This document shows, piece after piece, positions 7,671-15,639 of a stretch of DNA of 24,354 bases (the first letter of the stretch is position 1; the number at the start of each line of letters is the position of its first letter). The notes below the pieces were generated by a model. It searched no databases, was not told the DNA's origin, and saw only the letters and a program-made list of their open reading frames with translations. The stretch is taken from NCBI GenBank assembly GCA_963922315.1, contig CAWUID010000033.1, positions 1-24,354 on the forward strand, read 5' to 3'. Origin of the DNA: JAHDBG01 sp963922315. GTDB lineage: Bacteria; Pseudomonadota; Gammaproteobacteria; Chromatiales; Chromatiaceae. The position numbers and the translations under genes are program-made.

Positions 7671-8096
7671 ATGACGACTCAAATGGCGCAAGTTGTCTCA
7701 TATGACGCAGAGCAAGTGCATCTGGTGGTTCCCTTGCAGAGTCATTGCCAGTCTTGTCATCAGGGAGGGTGTGGTGCAGCATGGCTGGCACGTTTGTGGC
7801 CACGTCGGACTGAGGTGTTAAAAATTGCACGGTACCGGGTGCCATTTCCGGTGCAGGTAGGAGACCAGGTTACTTTAACAGTGCATCAGGCCACATTGGA
7901 TCGCGCGGTCTGGCATTTGTATGGTTGGCCGTTGGGTGGGTTGTTATCAGGCATTGTGATTGGCGCAGGACTGGGAGGCGAGCCAATGAGCGTTTTGCTG
8001 GGTCTGGTCGGACTGGGTGCTGGGCTATGTTATGTCAGGGCAAGATTACATCATAAGCGGTTGGAGCATGTCAGTGTCAGTGTGAAAAGCTTATGA
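7671..8096 (+). CDS. rseC: SoxR-reducing/sigma-E regulatory protein RseC (MucC type)
   Basis: This inner-membrane protein of 141 aa (161 aa if started at ATG 7611) has a cysteine motif CQSCHQGGCG, typical of RseC, and two adjacent membrane segments (AVWHLYGWPLGGLLSGIVIG and MSVLLGLVGLGAGLCYV). RseC is the fourth gene of the sigma-E operon. In enterics it has been linked both to fine-tuning of the sigma-E response and, with Rsx proteins, to SoxR reduction; that link is of interest because rsxAB lies just upstream of rpoE here. ATG 7671 is preferred because MTTQMAQVVSYDAEQVHLVV aligns with the usual RseC start and AGGTG precedes it; ATG 7611 lacks a ribosome site. Confidence 0.88.
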   Translation: MTTQMAQVVSYDAEQVHLVVPLQSHCQSCHQGGCGAAWLARLWPRRTEVLKIARYRVPFPVQVGDQVTLTVHQATLDRAVWHLYGWPLGGLLSGIVIGAGLGGEPMSVLLGLVGLGAGLCYVRARLHHKRLEHVSVSVKSL

Positions 8097-8142
8097 AAGT
8101 TGGTCTCGGTGGTAGCGGAAACATGGCTACGAAGCCTGGTTG

Positions 8143-8170
8143 GAACTGACCAGGCTATACTCTGGTCTGA
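8143..8170 (+). promoter_or_regulatory. Sigma-E-type promoter upstream of mucD
   Basis: GAACTG (8143-8148) and TCTGA (8166-8170) are 17 bases apart, very close to the sigma-E/AlgU consensus GAACTT-N16-17-TCTGA. The -35 element lies in the 8-base loop of a perfect 8-bp hairpin (AGCCTGGT 8133-8140 / ACCAGGCT 8149-8156). It is about 79 bp before the mucD start and fits the known stress control of degP/mucD genes. Confidence 0.6.
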
Positions 8171-8248
8171 TTCGGAAGCCGTTTTGCAGATAGAATTGTT
8201 TTATCTGAAGTCAGAGAAGTTATCAGCTAATTTATTTTGGGGATAAAT

Positions 8249-9751
8249 ATGATGTGGCAATTTGTTCAGGGCCATCGGTCGAATAATGTGCGATTAACAC
8301 CGCAGAATCAGCAATCAAGTCGTCTGTATCAACGGCAATGGCACCCGGTGCACAGTCTGTTCCTGATATTAGGTCTGGTGTTCTGGGCTGCCACGACGAC
8401 TATGGCGCGGGATTTACCGGATTTTACGGAGTTATCAGCTAAGAATAGCCCGGCTGTAGTGAATATCAGCACGCAACATAAGCTGGAGGTGGCAGGCTCA
8501 GGTGCTGACAAAGGTTCGCCTGACTCTTTCAATATTCCAGGATTGCCGGAAAATAGTCCATTTCACGAGTTTTTTCGTCATTTTCTGGAAAAAGGCGATC
8601 CGCGTAAACGTCCGCCGCGTCGTGGGGGACAGTCGCTGGGTTCTGGTTTCATCATCTCTGAAGATGGCTATATTCTGACGAATCACCATGTAGTGACCGG
8701 GGCAGATGAGATTGAGGTGAAACTAAATGACCGCCGTTATTTTGCTGCAAAAGTGATTGGTAGTGATGAAGAAAGTGATGTTGCGCTGATCAAAATTGAA
8801 GCGACTGATCTGCCCACGGTGAAAATCGGTAAAAGTAGCCAGCTTAAAGTGGGTGAATGGGTACTGGCAATTGGCTCGCCATTTGGTTTTGATTACACGG
8901 TGACTGCCGGTATCGTCAGTGCAAAGGGTCGCAGTTTACCGAGCGAGAATTACGTGCCATTTATCCAGACAGATGTGGCGATCAACCCAGGTAATTCGGG
9001 TGGACCGTTGTTCAATCTGGATGGTGAAGTCATCGGGATTAACTCACAAATATACAGCCGTACCGGTGGCTTTATGGGGCTATCGTTTGCGATTCCGATT
9101 GAGTTGGCGATGAGCGTTGCTGATCAGTTGCGTGACAATGGTAGTGTGTCACGCGGTTATCTGGGAGTACTGATTCAGAATGTGGATCGTAATCTGGCAG
9201 AGTCTTTTGGCCTGGATCAGCCAACCGGTGCTTTAGTGTCCAAGGTATTGCCGGAGACACCTGCTGCTGAAGCAGATCTGCAGGAGGGTGATATCATTCT
9301 TACCTTTAACGAACAGAAGATTCACGACTCAAATGCGCTGCCGCCGATGGTAGGTGCCAGCCGCGTGAATGATGAGGTGAAGATAACATTGTTGCGTAAT
9401 GGTAAGACTTTGAAAAAGACGATCAGAATTGGCCAGTTGCCAGACAGCCCCGATATGGCGGGCACTGGCAGCGTCGATGTGCTGGGACTGTCTGTTACGG
9501 ATTTGAGCGCAGAAGTACGCAAACGGTCGAAGGTGAAAGAAGGTGGGGTATTAATCCGGCAGGTGAAGAAAGGTTCGGGGCGCGAAGCTGGTTTACGGCG
9601 TGGCGACATTATCCGGATGTATGCTGGTGAGAAGGTTGAGAATGCCCGGGATTTCGCAGATAAGGTAGTTGCCAGTAAAGACAAAAAGTCGGTTGCGATT
9701 CTGATTCAGCGGAAAGGTGAACCAATGTTTCTGGCACTGCGTCAGAAATAA
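8249..9751 (+). CDS. mucD: Periplasmic serine endoprotease DegP/MucD (Do family)
   Basis: This HtrA-family periplasmic protease and chaperone of 500 aa degrades or holds misfolded envelope proteins. The catalytic triad is visible as H147 (TNHHVV), D177 (ESDVALIKI) and S250 (NPGNSGGPLFN). Two PDZ domains follow at about 290-380 and 405-500 (SRGYLGVLIQNVD and EGGVLIRQVKKG mark their starts). The signal peptide is unusual in having a polar lead of about 34 residues before the hydrophobic core (LFLILGLVFWAATTTMA). ATG 8249 is chosen because GGGG at 8239-8242 precedes it; the following ATG 8252 is also possible. It follows rseC as mucD follows mucC in Pseudomonas, with its own sigma-E-like promoter. 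Confidence 0.95.
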   Translation: MMWQFVQGHRSNNVRLTPQNQQSSRLYQRQWHPVHSLFLILGLVFWAATTTMARDLPDFTELSAKNSPAVVNISTQHKLEVAGSGADKGSPDSFNIPGLPENSPFHEFFRHFLEKGDPRKRPPRRGGQSLGSGFIISEDGYILTNHHVVTGADEIEVKLNDRRYFAAKVIGSDEESDVALIKIEATDLPTVKIGKSSQLKVGEWVLAIGSPFGFDYTVTAGIVSAKGRSLPSENYVPFIQTDVAINPGNSGGPLFNLDGEVIGINSQIYSRTGGFMGLSFAIPIELAMSVADQLRDNGSVSRGYLGVLIQNVDRNLAESFGLDQPTGALVSKVLPETPAAEADLQEGDIILTFNEQKIHDSNALPPMVGASRVNDEVKITLLRNGKTLKKTIRIGQLPDSPDMAGTGSVDVLGLSVTDLSAEVRKRSKVKEGGVLIRQVKKGSGREAGLRRGDIIRMYAGEKVENARDFADKVVASKDKKSVAILIQRKGEPMFLALRQK

Positions 9752-9806
9752 GTGCTCTTTTGAAAGTTATTGTAACTGCAAAACTTTTCTGGAATACTTA
9801 TAAGTC

Positions 9807-9844
9807 AAAACGGGTTCTCGCATGCGATGCGGGAACCCGTTTTT
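9807..9844 (+). terminator. Terminator after mucD
   Basis: AAAACGGGTTCTCGCA (9807-9822) pairs with TGCGGGAACCCGTTTT (9827-9842), with one T.G pair, and a T run follows. This strong stem closes the sigma-E region before argE. Confidence 0.9.
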
Positions 9845-9869
9845 AGGTTCCACGGTAAGGATTCATCGT

Positions 9870-11030
9870 ATGCTGTCACTTATAGAACGTATTCGTCAGT
9901 TGATTGCGACCCCATCGGTCAGTAGCGTGAATCCGCCATTTGATATGGGTAATCGACCAGTTATTGATCTGCTTGCCAACTGGCTGGAAGAAGCGGGTTT
10001 TGCTGTGCAGATTCAGCCGATTCCCGGACGACCAGATAAAGCGAATCTGATTGCAGTAAAGGGTCGGGGCGAGGGTGGTTTGGTGTTGTCCGGCCATACG
10101 GATACGGTGCCGTATGATGATGCCTTGTGGTCGACGGATCCGTTCCGGGCCACTGAAAAAGATCATCGTTTATATGGTTTGGGCAGCACCGATATGAAGT
10201 CTTTTCTGGCCCTGGCGATTGCTGTCGCGGAAGAGATTTCGGCAAATCAGTTGCAGGCACTTTTATATCTGATTGCAACTGCTGACGAAGAGAGTTCTAT
10301 GTCCGGCGCTAAGGCACTGGTTGCGGCGGCGGATATTGGTGCACGTCATGCTGTGATTGGTGAGCCGACAGGTCTGAAGCCGGTTCGGATGCATAAGGGT
10401 GTGATGATGGAGGGGATCCGGGTGGTTGGCCGTTCCGGCCATTCCAGTAACCCGGCTCTGGGCAGGAATGCGTTAGAAGGGATGTGTCAGGTGATGAGCG
10501 AGTTGCTGGAATTTCGCTCTGAGCTGCAGCAACAATATCGGAATCCGTTGTTCAGTGTGCCGGTGCCGACGTTGAATCTTGGGCATATTCACGGTGGAGA
10601 TAATCCGAACCGCATCTGTGGGCAATGTGATCTGTCGATTGATCTGCGTCCGTTACCCGGGATGGAGATTCGGGAATTGCGTGCTTTGCTGCATCAGCGT
10701 TTACAGCATCGTCTGGCAGACACGGGAATGCAGTTGGTATTTGAGCCTGCGTTTGAGGGCGTACCGCCGTTTGCGGTGGATGCTGATGCGGAGATTGTGC
10801 AGGCAGCTGTCAGGCTGAGTGGGAGTGAGCCGCAGGCGGTCGCCTTCGGGACGGAAGCGCCATATCTGCAACAGTTGGGGATGGAGGTGGTGGTGATGGG
10901 GCCTGGTTCTATTGATGTGGCACATCAGCCGGATGAGTTTCTGCCGCTGGATCAGGTGCAGCCATGTCTGCATCTGTTGCGGGAACTGATTCGTGAGTTC
11001 TGTGTTTCGCCTCAGTCCGTATCTGTCTGA
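9870..11030 (+). CDS. argE: Acetylornithine deacetylase
   Basis: This M20-family metallopeptidase of 386 aa removes acetate from N2-acetyl-L-ornithine to give ornithine, the fifth step of linear arginine biosynthesis. Metal and catalytic residues are visible: H76 and D78 in SGHTDTVPYD, D108 in GSTDMKSF, E140 and E141 in TADEESSMSGAKAL, then GEPTGLKPV, and near the C-terminus TEAPYLQQLG with GPGSIDVAHQPDEF. The last motif is typical of ArgE. ATG 9870 is chosen because TAAGGA (9856-9861) precedes it; the in-frame ATG 9822 lies inside the mucD terminator hairpin. Its 3' end overlaps the 3' end of the convergent parE gene by 19 bp. No other arg gene is nearby. Confidence 0.94.
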   Translation: MLSLIERIRQLIATPSVSSVNPPFDMGNRPVIDLLANWLEEAGFAVQIQPIPGRPDKANLIAVKGRGEGGLVLSGHTDTVPYDDALWSTDPFRATEKDHRLYGLGSTDMKSFLALAIAVAEEISANQLQALLYLIATADEESSMSGAKALVAAADIGARHAVIGEPTGLKPVRMHKGVMMEGIRVVGRSGHSSNPALGRNALEGMCQVMSELLEFRSELQQQYRNPLFSVPVPTLNLGHIHGGDNPNRICGQCDLSIDLRPLPGMEIRELRALLHQRLQHRLADTGMQLVFEPAFEGVPPFAVDADAEIVQAAVRLSGSEPQAVAFGTEAPYLQQLGMEVVVMGPGSIDVAHQPDEFLPLDQVQPCLHLLRELIREFCVSPQSVSV

Positions 11031-11353
11031 TTGGTTATCAGGTTAAAGTCGCCCTGAAAGCGCGTTATCTGATGCATTTTTTCGTGCAGCACGGTGACAA
11101 TGCCGATGCCACCAGTGCGCAGCGTTTTCCAGTAAACCATATGTTTCCGGTAGCGATAATAATAGCCTTGCACACCGAATTCGGCAGGTATCGGACGCGA
11201 AGCGACCTGGTGGTCAGCGATTTTATCGAACGTGGCGAATAAGCCGCGCAGGTAGTCTTCTGACTGTTTAGCGCCCCATTGGCGGACGCCATATTGGTAG
11301 ATGTCGTCCAGGCGCTGTATGGCAGCCTCCTGAACGCGTACCTGGCTGGTCAT
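11012..11353 (-). CDS. parE: ParE-type toxin (RelE/ParE superfamily)
   Basis: This small basic protein of 113 aa has the ParE toxin pattern: VQEAAIQRLDDIYQYGVRQWG at the start, DYLRGLFATFDKIADH in the middle and the hydrophobic strand GIGIVTVLHEKMHQ near the end. ParE toxins usually act on DNA gyrase, though members differ. The start overlaps the parD stop as ATGA, so toxin translation is coupled to the antitoxin. It is somewhat longer than common ParE proteins (about 95-100 aa). The gene end overlaps the end of argE on the other strand, with no terminator between them. The gene appears intact. Confidence 0.88.
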   Translation of the reverse strand: MTSQVRVQEAAIQRLDDIYQYGVRQWGAKQSEDYLRGLFATFDKIADHQVASRPIPAEFGVQGYYYRYRKHMVYWKTLRTGGIGIVTVLHEKMHQITRFQGDFNLITNQTDTD

Positions 11354-11604
11354 GTGGTATGGCGGCGGATAATGTCGTCCGCTGTGAGTGACTGGTAGGT
11401 TTCTTCCGGGGCATTGAAGGCCTGTTGTAATTCAGCCTTCAGGCGTTCGTAGGCGACTTGCTCGGTTTGTTCTTTGTCGCGCCGGATCAGAGCACGGACG
11501 TATTCGCTGATATTTTCGTAGGTGCCGGTCTGGCTGATGTGTGTTCTGACAAATTCATACAGGCCTGGATTAAGGCGGACTGTCATGGTGGCTGCGCTGG
11601 ACAT
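11350..11604 (-). CDS. parD: ParD-type antitoxin (ribbon-helix-helix)
   Basis: This protein of 84 aa has an N-terminal ribbon-helix-helix DNA-binding part (TMTVRLNPGLYEFVRTHI, then YENISEYVRALIRRD) and a C-terminal segment that would wrap the toxin (ERLKAELQQAFNAPEETYQSL). It is expected to repress its own promoter and to neutralise ParE. The start is supported by AGGAG 8 bases upstream. The order antitoxin then toxin is standard for parDE. It lies 83 bp downstream of purE on the same strand, but with a good promoter of its own. Confidence 0.9.
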   Translation of the reverse strand: MSSAATMTVRLNPGLYEFVRTHISQTGTYENISEYVRALIRRDKEQTEQVAYERLKAELQQAFNAPEETYQSLTADDIIRRHTT

Positions 11605-11639
11605 AGACTGCTCCTGAAGTTTATGTGTAATAATGATGA

Positions 11640-11668
11640 ATATTATTGAATACGCAGTCTGAAATCAA
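11640..11668 (-). promoter_or_regulatory. Sigma-70 promoter of parDE
   Basis: On the minus strand TTGATT (11668-11663) and TAATAT (11645-11640) are separated by exactly 17 bases. The start site would fall near 11633, about 29 bases before the parD start codon. The A+T-rich stretch around the -10 is a likely ParD operator site, but I could not define a clean palindrome. Confidence 0.65.
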
Positions 11669-11687
11669 GAGTATGAAAAACTGTTTT

Positions 11688-12179
11688 TCAGTCGTGTGTT
11701 TGCTCCCAGGCAGCAACTTTGTCCATCACGTCTGCAGCAAGCCGGGTCTTGTAGTCGCGAATTTTCTTGCGGATCGCCAGGTCGTGTGTGCCCAGTATCT
11801 GGGCGGCCAGAATGCCTGCGTTTTTAGCGCCATTGATGGCGACTGTTGCCACGGGTACGCCACCGGGCATCTGTACAATAGATAACAGTGAGTCTTGTCC
11901 ACCGAGGGCTCGGGTCTCGATGGGTACGCCGATCACGGGCAGTGGGGTGATGGCAGCCAGCATGCCGGGCAGATGGGCTGCACCACCAGCACCAGCAATG
12001 ATCACACGCAGGCCACGGTCTGCGGCTTGTTGTGCATATTGGTACAGCCGATCCGGGGTACGGTGTGCTGATACGATGGTCATTTCGTAGTCGAGCTGGA
12101 ACTCGTCCAGTTGGTCGGCAGCAGCCTGCATGATGGGCAAATCTGAGTCACTGCCCATGACGATCCCAACTTCAGCCAT
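11688..12179 (-). CDS. purE: N5-carboxyaminoimidazole ribonucleotide mutase
   Basis: This class I PurE of 163 aa converts N5-CAIR to CAIR in purine biosynthesis. The motifs are VGIVMGSDSDLP at the start, VSAHRTPDRLYQYA, AGAGGAAHLPGMLAA and the GVPIETRALGGQDSLLSIVQMP loop, all typical of PurE. It works with PurK, encoded just upstream, with which it overlaps by 8 bases. The order is purK then purE, the reverse of the common purEK operon. A weak hairpin TGAAAAA/TTTTTCA overlaps the stop codon and may end some transcripts. Confidence 0.96.
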   Translation of the reverse strand: MAEVGIVMGSDSDLPIMQAAADQLDEFQLDYEMTIVSAHRTPDRLYQYAQQAADRGLRVIIAGAGGAAHLPGMLAAITPLPVIGVPIETRALGGQDSLLSIVQMPGGVPVATVAINGAKNAGILAAQILGTHDLAIRKKIRDYKTRLAADVMDKVAAWEQTHD

Positions 12180-13311
12180 GTTCCTGACCCTGTATCTGAA
12201 CCTGTGCACGGATGCGCTCAGCAGTAGCACGTGCCTGGGTGAGTTCTGGATTCAGAACAGTAATATGTCCCATTTTACGTTGGGGACGCGTCTCTTTTTT
12301 TCCGTACCAGTGGTAGCAGACACCGGGTTGTGCCAGGATATTGTTCAAGCCATCGATCATCGGTGTTCCGCGATAGTTGCTCTCACCCAGCAGGTTGATC
12401 ATTGCTGCCGGGCTCAGGGCGTCTGTGCTACCGAGTGGCAGGCCGAGAATGGCGCGCAATTGTTGTTCAAACTGATCCGTGATATGCGCATCCAGCGTGT
12501 GATGTCCTGAGTTATGCGTTCGGGGTGCGATTTCATTCACCAATAATCTGTTTTGTGTATCCAGAAACAGTTCAATGCCGAAGATTCCGACACCCTGCAA
12601 GGTGTTCACGACTCGAAGCGCCAGGGCTTGTGCGGCTGCAGCGATATCTGGTGAAACATCCGCCGGGGACAGCAGCAGATCCAGCAGGTTATGCTCAGGA
12701 TGAAAGTGCATTTCGACGGGTGGATAGGTGATGCTGTTGCCATCCTGTCCACGGACAACCATCACTGCCAGTTCTTTCTGAATTGGCACACAAGCTTCCA
12801 GCAGGGAAGGAACTGGCAGATGATGTGCAAAATCAATAGCGCTGCGCATGATTTGCACGCCACGTCCGTCGTAACCACCACGTCGTGCTTTTTGTACCAG
12901 TGGATAGCCGAAATCAGCGCAGGCTTGTGGTGTTGGTTGGTCTAGTGCAACGAAGGGCGCGGTCGGGATATCGTGTTGGCGCAGGTATTCTTTTTGTGTC
13001 AGTTTGTCCTGAATAATTGCCAGAATTTGTGGTTCAGGATAGATCGTGTGGCCCTGTGCCGCTAGTTTGCTCAGGGTCTCACTGTTGATGTCTTCGCGTT
13101 CATAGGTGATCACATCACAGCAGTCAGCCAGCTGACTGAGCTGATGAGCGTCATGACAACTGCCGACTAATTGATTAGCAGCGAGCCGTCCGGCTGGACA
13201 ATCAGGATCTGGGTCAAGAATGGTACAAGAACAGCCGAGGCGTGCGGCTGCCTGCACCAACATCCGGCCTAGTTGGCCGCCGCCGATAATACCGATATGA
13301 GCGAGTGGCAT
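12172..13311 (-). CDS. purK: N5-carboxyaminoimidazole ribonucleotide synthase
   Basis: This ATP-grasp enzyme of about 379 aa makes N5-CAIR from AIR, ATP and bicarbonate, the step before PurE. The N-terminal IGIIGGGQLGRML motif, the ATP-grasp segments (PLVQKARRGGYDGRG, SLLEACVPIQKELAVMVVRG) and FLDTQNRLLVNEIAPRTHNSGH are all clear. The start is uncertain. ATG 13311 fits the family, but GTG 13329 overlaps the yidC stop as GTGA, which suggests translational coupling and would add six residues. It lies directly after yidC on the same strand, where mnmE is usually found. Confidence 0.94.
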   Translation of the reverse strand: MPLAHIGIIGGGQLGRMLVQAAARLGCSCTILDPDPDCPAGRLAANQLVGSCHDAHQLSQLADCCDVITYEREDINSETLSKLAAQGHTIYPEPQILAIIQDKLTQKEYLRQHDIPTAPFVALDQPTPQACADFGYPLVQKARRGGYDGRGVQIMRSAIDFAHHLPVPSLLEACVPIQKELAVMVVRGQDGNSITYPPVEMHFHPEHNLLDLLLSPADVSPDIAAAAQALALRVVNTLQGVGIFGIELFLDTQNRLLVNEIAPRTHNSGHHTLDAHITDQFEQQLRAILGLPLGSTDALSPAAMINLLGESNYRGTPMIDGLNNILAQPGVCYHWYGKKETRPQRKMGHITVLNPELTQARATAERIRAQVQIQGQEHG

Positions 13312-13325
13312 CGCTTTGGCAGATT

Positions 13326-14963
13326 TCACCGTTGCTGTTCCACTTGCCGGGTGATCACCCATTGCTGAGCAATGGATAAGATATTGTTTGTTGCCCAGTA
13401 CAACACGAGACCGGCTGGAAAAAATGCAAACATCAGGGTAAATATCCAGGGCAGATATTGCATCATTTTTGCCTGCATCGGATCAGTAGGCACCGGATTC
13501 AGCTTTTGCTGGAAATACATAGTGGCCCCCATCAACAAGGGCAGGATGAAGAAAGGATCTTTAATGGAGAGGTCGTTAATCCATAAAATCCAGGGTGCCT
13601 GGCGCACTTCGACACTTTCCAGTAAAACCCAGTATAGAGCGATGAAAAATGGCATTTGTATCAGCATTGGCAGGCAGCCGCCCAGAGGATTGATTTTTTC
13701 TTTTTTGTACAAGTCCATCATCGCCTTTTGCATGCGTTGCTTATCGTCACCATACCGGTCTTTCATTGCCTGAATCCGTGGTGCCAGTTTGCGCATATTG
13801 GCCATGGAGTGGTAACTTTTTTCAGACAGTTTGAAAAACAGCAGTTTGATCAGCAGGGTGAACAGGATGATGGTCCAACCCCAGTTATTGACATAGGCGT
13901 TGATTTGTTCCAGTACCCAGTGCATGGGCTTGGCGATGAAGACCAGGAAGCCGTAGTCAACAGTCAGGTCCAGTCCTTCCGCGAGAGGCTCCAGCTCTGT
14001 ACGCAGTTTCGGGCCGATGAACAGGGTGCCATCAAATTGACCGCTTTCTCCAGGGGCGAGTGTTTGAGCGGCGCTGTAGGTGCCGATCACAGATCGGCCA
14101 TTGCTCAGGCCTTTGCTATAAAAATGCTGGTTGTTATTTTGTGGTGGAATAAAAGTTCCCAGGAAGTAATGTTGCAGCATGGCAATCCAGCCATTGCTCA
14201 CGTCCTGATTCAGCTCGCCGTCATTCAGTTCAGCAAAATCATATTTCTGATATTTGTCCTGCGGGCTGTAAATGGCGCCACCTGTGTAGGTGTACATGAA
14301 AAAGTTGCCACTGTCGGCAGGTTCACTGCGCTGGAACTGGCGATAATCGCGCCCTTTCCAGGGTTGATCTGAAGCGTTGTTGACCAGATGACTGAGTTGA
14401 ATCGCATGGCTGCCGCGTTGGAAAGTAAGACGCTTGGTCACAGCGAGGCCATCTGGAGCTTGCCAGGTCAGGTCAACAACAAGTTGGTCAGCATCGTCTG
14501 ATAGGGTGTAGGTATTTTGTCTGGCACGGAAAACGGCCTCATGAGTAGGCGTGCGTGCTTTTTCAGTGCCCAGCAGACCACTCTGTGCGATAAAGTAATC
14601 GTTAAAGCGCTGGCTTAATAATTGAAATTTGATGTCAGGTGTATCGACTGAGACTGGGTATTGCACCAGCTTTGCATCCACGATAGTGCCACCACGGGTA
14701 TCAATCTGTAGTTCCAGCGTATCGGTATATACCTGGATTAAGCGTTCCGGTGGTATTTCCGCAGCCGGGTTAAGGACGGCGGGTGTGTCCACTTCAGCAT
14801 TTACCGGAATATCCGGCGTTGCTGTGTCTGTTGTGACTTGCGCCGTATCGGGTGTAGTGGGAGTGTTGCGTTGTGGAACGACATAATCGGCTTGCCAGGC
14901 CTCCCAGAGCAACAGACCAATAAAGCCAAGGCTTAACAGTAAAAATAAACGGATATTATCCAT
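13326..14963 (-). CDS. yidC: Membrane protein insertase YidC
   Basis: This inner-membrane insertase of 545 aa inserts and folds membrane proteins, alone or with SecYEG. It has an N-terminal membrane anchor (about 4-20), a large periplasmic domain (about 55-340), and a C-terminal five-helix core with KINPLGGCLPMLIQMPFFIALYW and the ending AFFPAGLVLYWATNNILSIAQQ. The groove charge, Arg in E. coli, is Lys here (TLLIKLLFF), which keeps a positive residue. It follows rnpA by 40 bp with no yidD gene between them. Downstream is purK. Confidence 0.97.
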   Translation of the reverse strand: MDNIRLFLLLSLGFIGLLLWEAWQADYVVPQRNTPTTPDTAQVTTDTATPDIPVNAEVDTPAVLNPAAEIPPERLIQVYTDTLELQIDTRGGTIVDAKLVQYPVSVDTPDIKFQLLSQRFNDYFIAQSGLLGTEKARTPTHEAVFRARQNTYTLSDDADQLVVDLTWQAPDGLAVTKRLTFQRGSHAIQLSHLVNNASDQPWKGRDYRQFQRSEPADSGNFFMYTYTGGAIYSPQDKYQKYDFAELNDGELNQDVSNGWIAMLQHYFLGTFIPPQNNNQHFYSKGLSNGRSVIGTYSAAQTLAPGESGQFDGTLFIGPKLRTELEPLAEGLDLTVDYGFLVFIAKPMHWVLEQINAYVNNWGWTIILFTLLIKLLFFKLSEKSYHSMANMRKLAPRIQAMKDRYGDDKQRMQKAMMDLYKKEKINPLGGCLPMLIQMPFFIALYWVLLESVEVRQAPWILWINDLSIKDPFFILPLLMGATMYFQQKLNPVPTDPMQAKMMQYLPWIFTLMFAFFPAGLVLYWATNNILSIAQQWVITRQVEQQR

Positions 14964-15003
14964 ACAAGGTGAGGCTCTTCAGGAGAGGGGCGGGAGGGGT
15001 CAG

Positions 15004-15366
15004 TCAGGCTGAACGGTGGCTATGGGTAGCCAATTGCCGGAAGTGATGAGCCAGACTGTGCCAGGCCTGGGCGTTCGTGCGGGTGTGGACTGCTGTGCGT
15101 GCCATGACGACATAATCCAGTGTGGCAACGGTATGTTGGCGAAAATATTCACGTACCAATCGCTTAACGCGATTACGGTCTACAGCAGATTTGAGTTGTT
15201 TGCGGGCGATTGCTAGGCCCAGACGTGGGCAGTCGGCTGTGGCAGGTACGGCAAGTACGGTGAACAAGGCATCAGATGATTTCCACGGCTGTTGAAAGAC
15301 CTGCCGAAAATCTGTCCGGTTGAGCAGACGCCTGTGGCGGGGAAAGGTATGTGCTACGGGGGGCAT
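15004..15366 (-). CDS. rnpA: Ribonuclease P protein component
   Basis: This small basic protein of 120 aa is the protein subunit of RNase P, which matures tRNA 5' ends together with the catalytic RNA. The signature RNRVKRLVREYFR and the upstream RLGLAIARKQLKSAVD are diagnostic, as is the start RRLLNRTDFRQVFQ. It lies 9 bp after rpmH in the conserved rpmH-rnpA pair. The C-terminal end would normally overlap or touch yidD; none is present. Confidence 0.95.
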   Translation of the reverse strand: MPPVAHTFPRHRRLLNRTDFRQVFQQPWKSSDALFTVLAVPATADCPRLGLAIARKQLKSAVDRNRVKRLVREYFRQHTVATLDYVVMARTAVHTRTNAQAWHSLAHHFRQLATHSHRSA

Positions 15367-15375
15367 GAAAGCGGT

Positions 15376-15525
15376 TCAGCGCACATTAACTGCCGGTGTG
15401 AGCCGTACACGACCTTTAGCGCGTCGGGCATTGATGACTTTACGACCACTTTTTGTAGCCATGCGGGCACGAAATCCGTGCGTATGAGCGCGTTTCAGGT
15501 TGCTGGGTTGGAAGGTTCTTTTCAT
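15376..15525 (-). CDS. rpmH: 50S ribosomal protein L34
   Basis: This is L34, 49 aa. The start MKRTFQPSNLKRAHTHGFRA and the later ATKSGRKVINARRAKGR are the family sequence. It is a few residues longer than usual at the C-terminus (LTPAVNVR) in place of the short common ending. The start at 15525 is fixed by the family; the reading frame upstream stays open but is not expected to be translated. It is first in the run rpmH-rnpA-yidC-purK-purE. Confidence 0.97.
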   Translation of the reverse strand: MKRTFQPSNLKRAHTHGFRARMATKSGRKVINARRAKGRVRLTPAVNVR

Positions 15526-15598
15526 CTTGATCTGCCTTGATATGACATGCTTGAATGTGTGGCGCTGAGCACTTATAGTGCTGAGACTAAACTTCATT

Positions 15599-15627
15599 AA
15601 TGTAAATTAAAATGTGTTTTTTGTCAA
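15599..15627 (-). promoter_or_regulatory. Sigma-70 promoter of rpmH
   Basis: On the minus strand a perfect -35 TTGACA (15627-15622) and a -10 TACATT (15604-15599) are 17 bases apart, placing the start near 15592. The leader carries a small hairpin, AGCACT/AGTGCT (15568-15582). The -35 is only 12 bases from the manC start codon on the opposite strand. Confidence 0.78.
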
Positions 15628-15639
15628 AAACCTCTCGAT

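Noticed and set aside
9822..9869. Upstream in-frame ATG for argE
   Set aside because: It lies inside the mucD terminator hairpin and adds residues that the ArgE family lacks.
13372..14372. Plus-strand open frames opposite yidC
   Set aside because: Antisense to a clear yidC gene; composition follows the complement of its codons.
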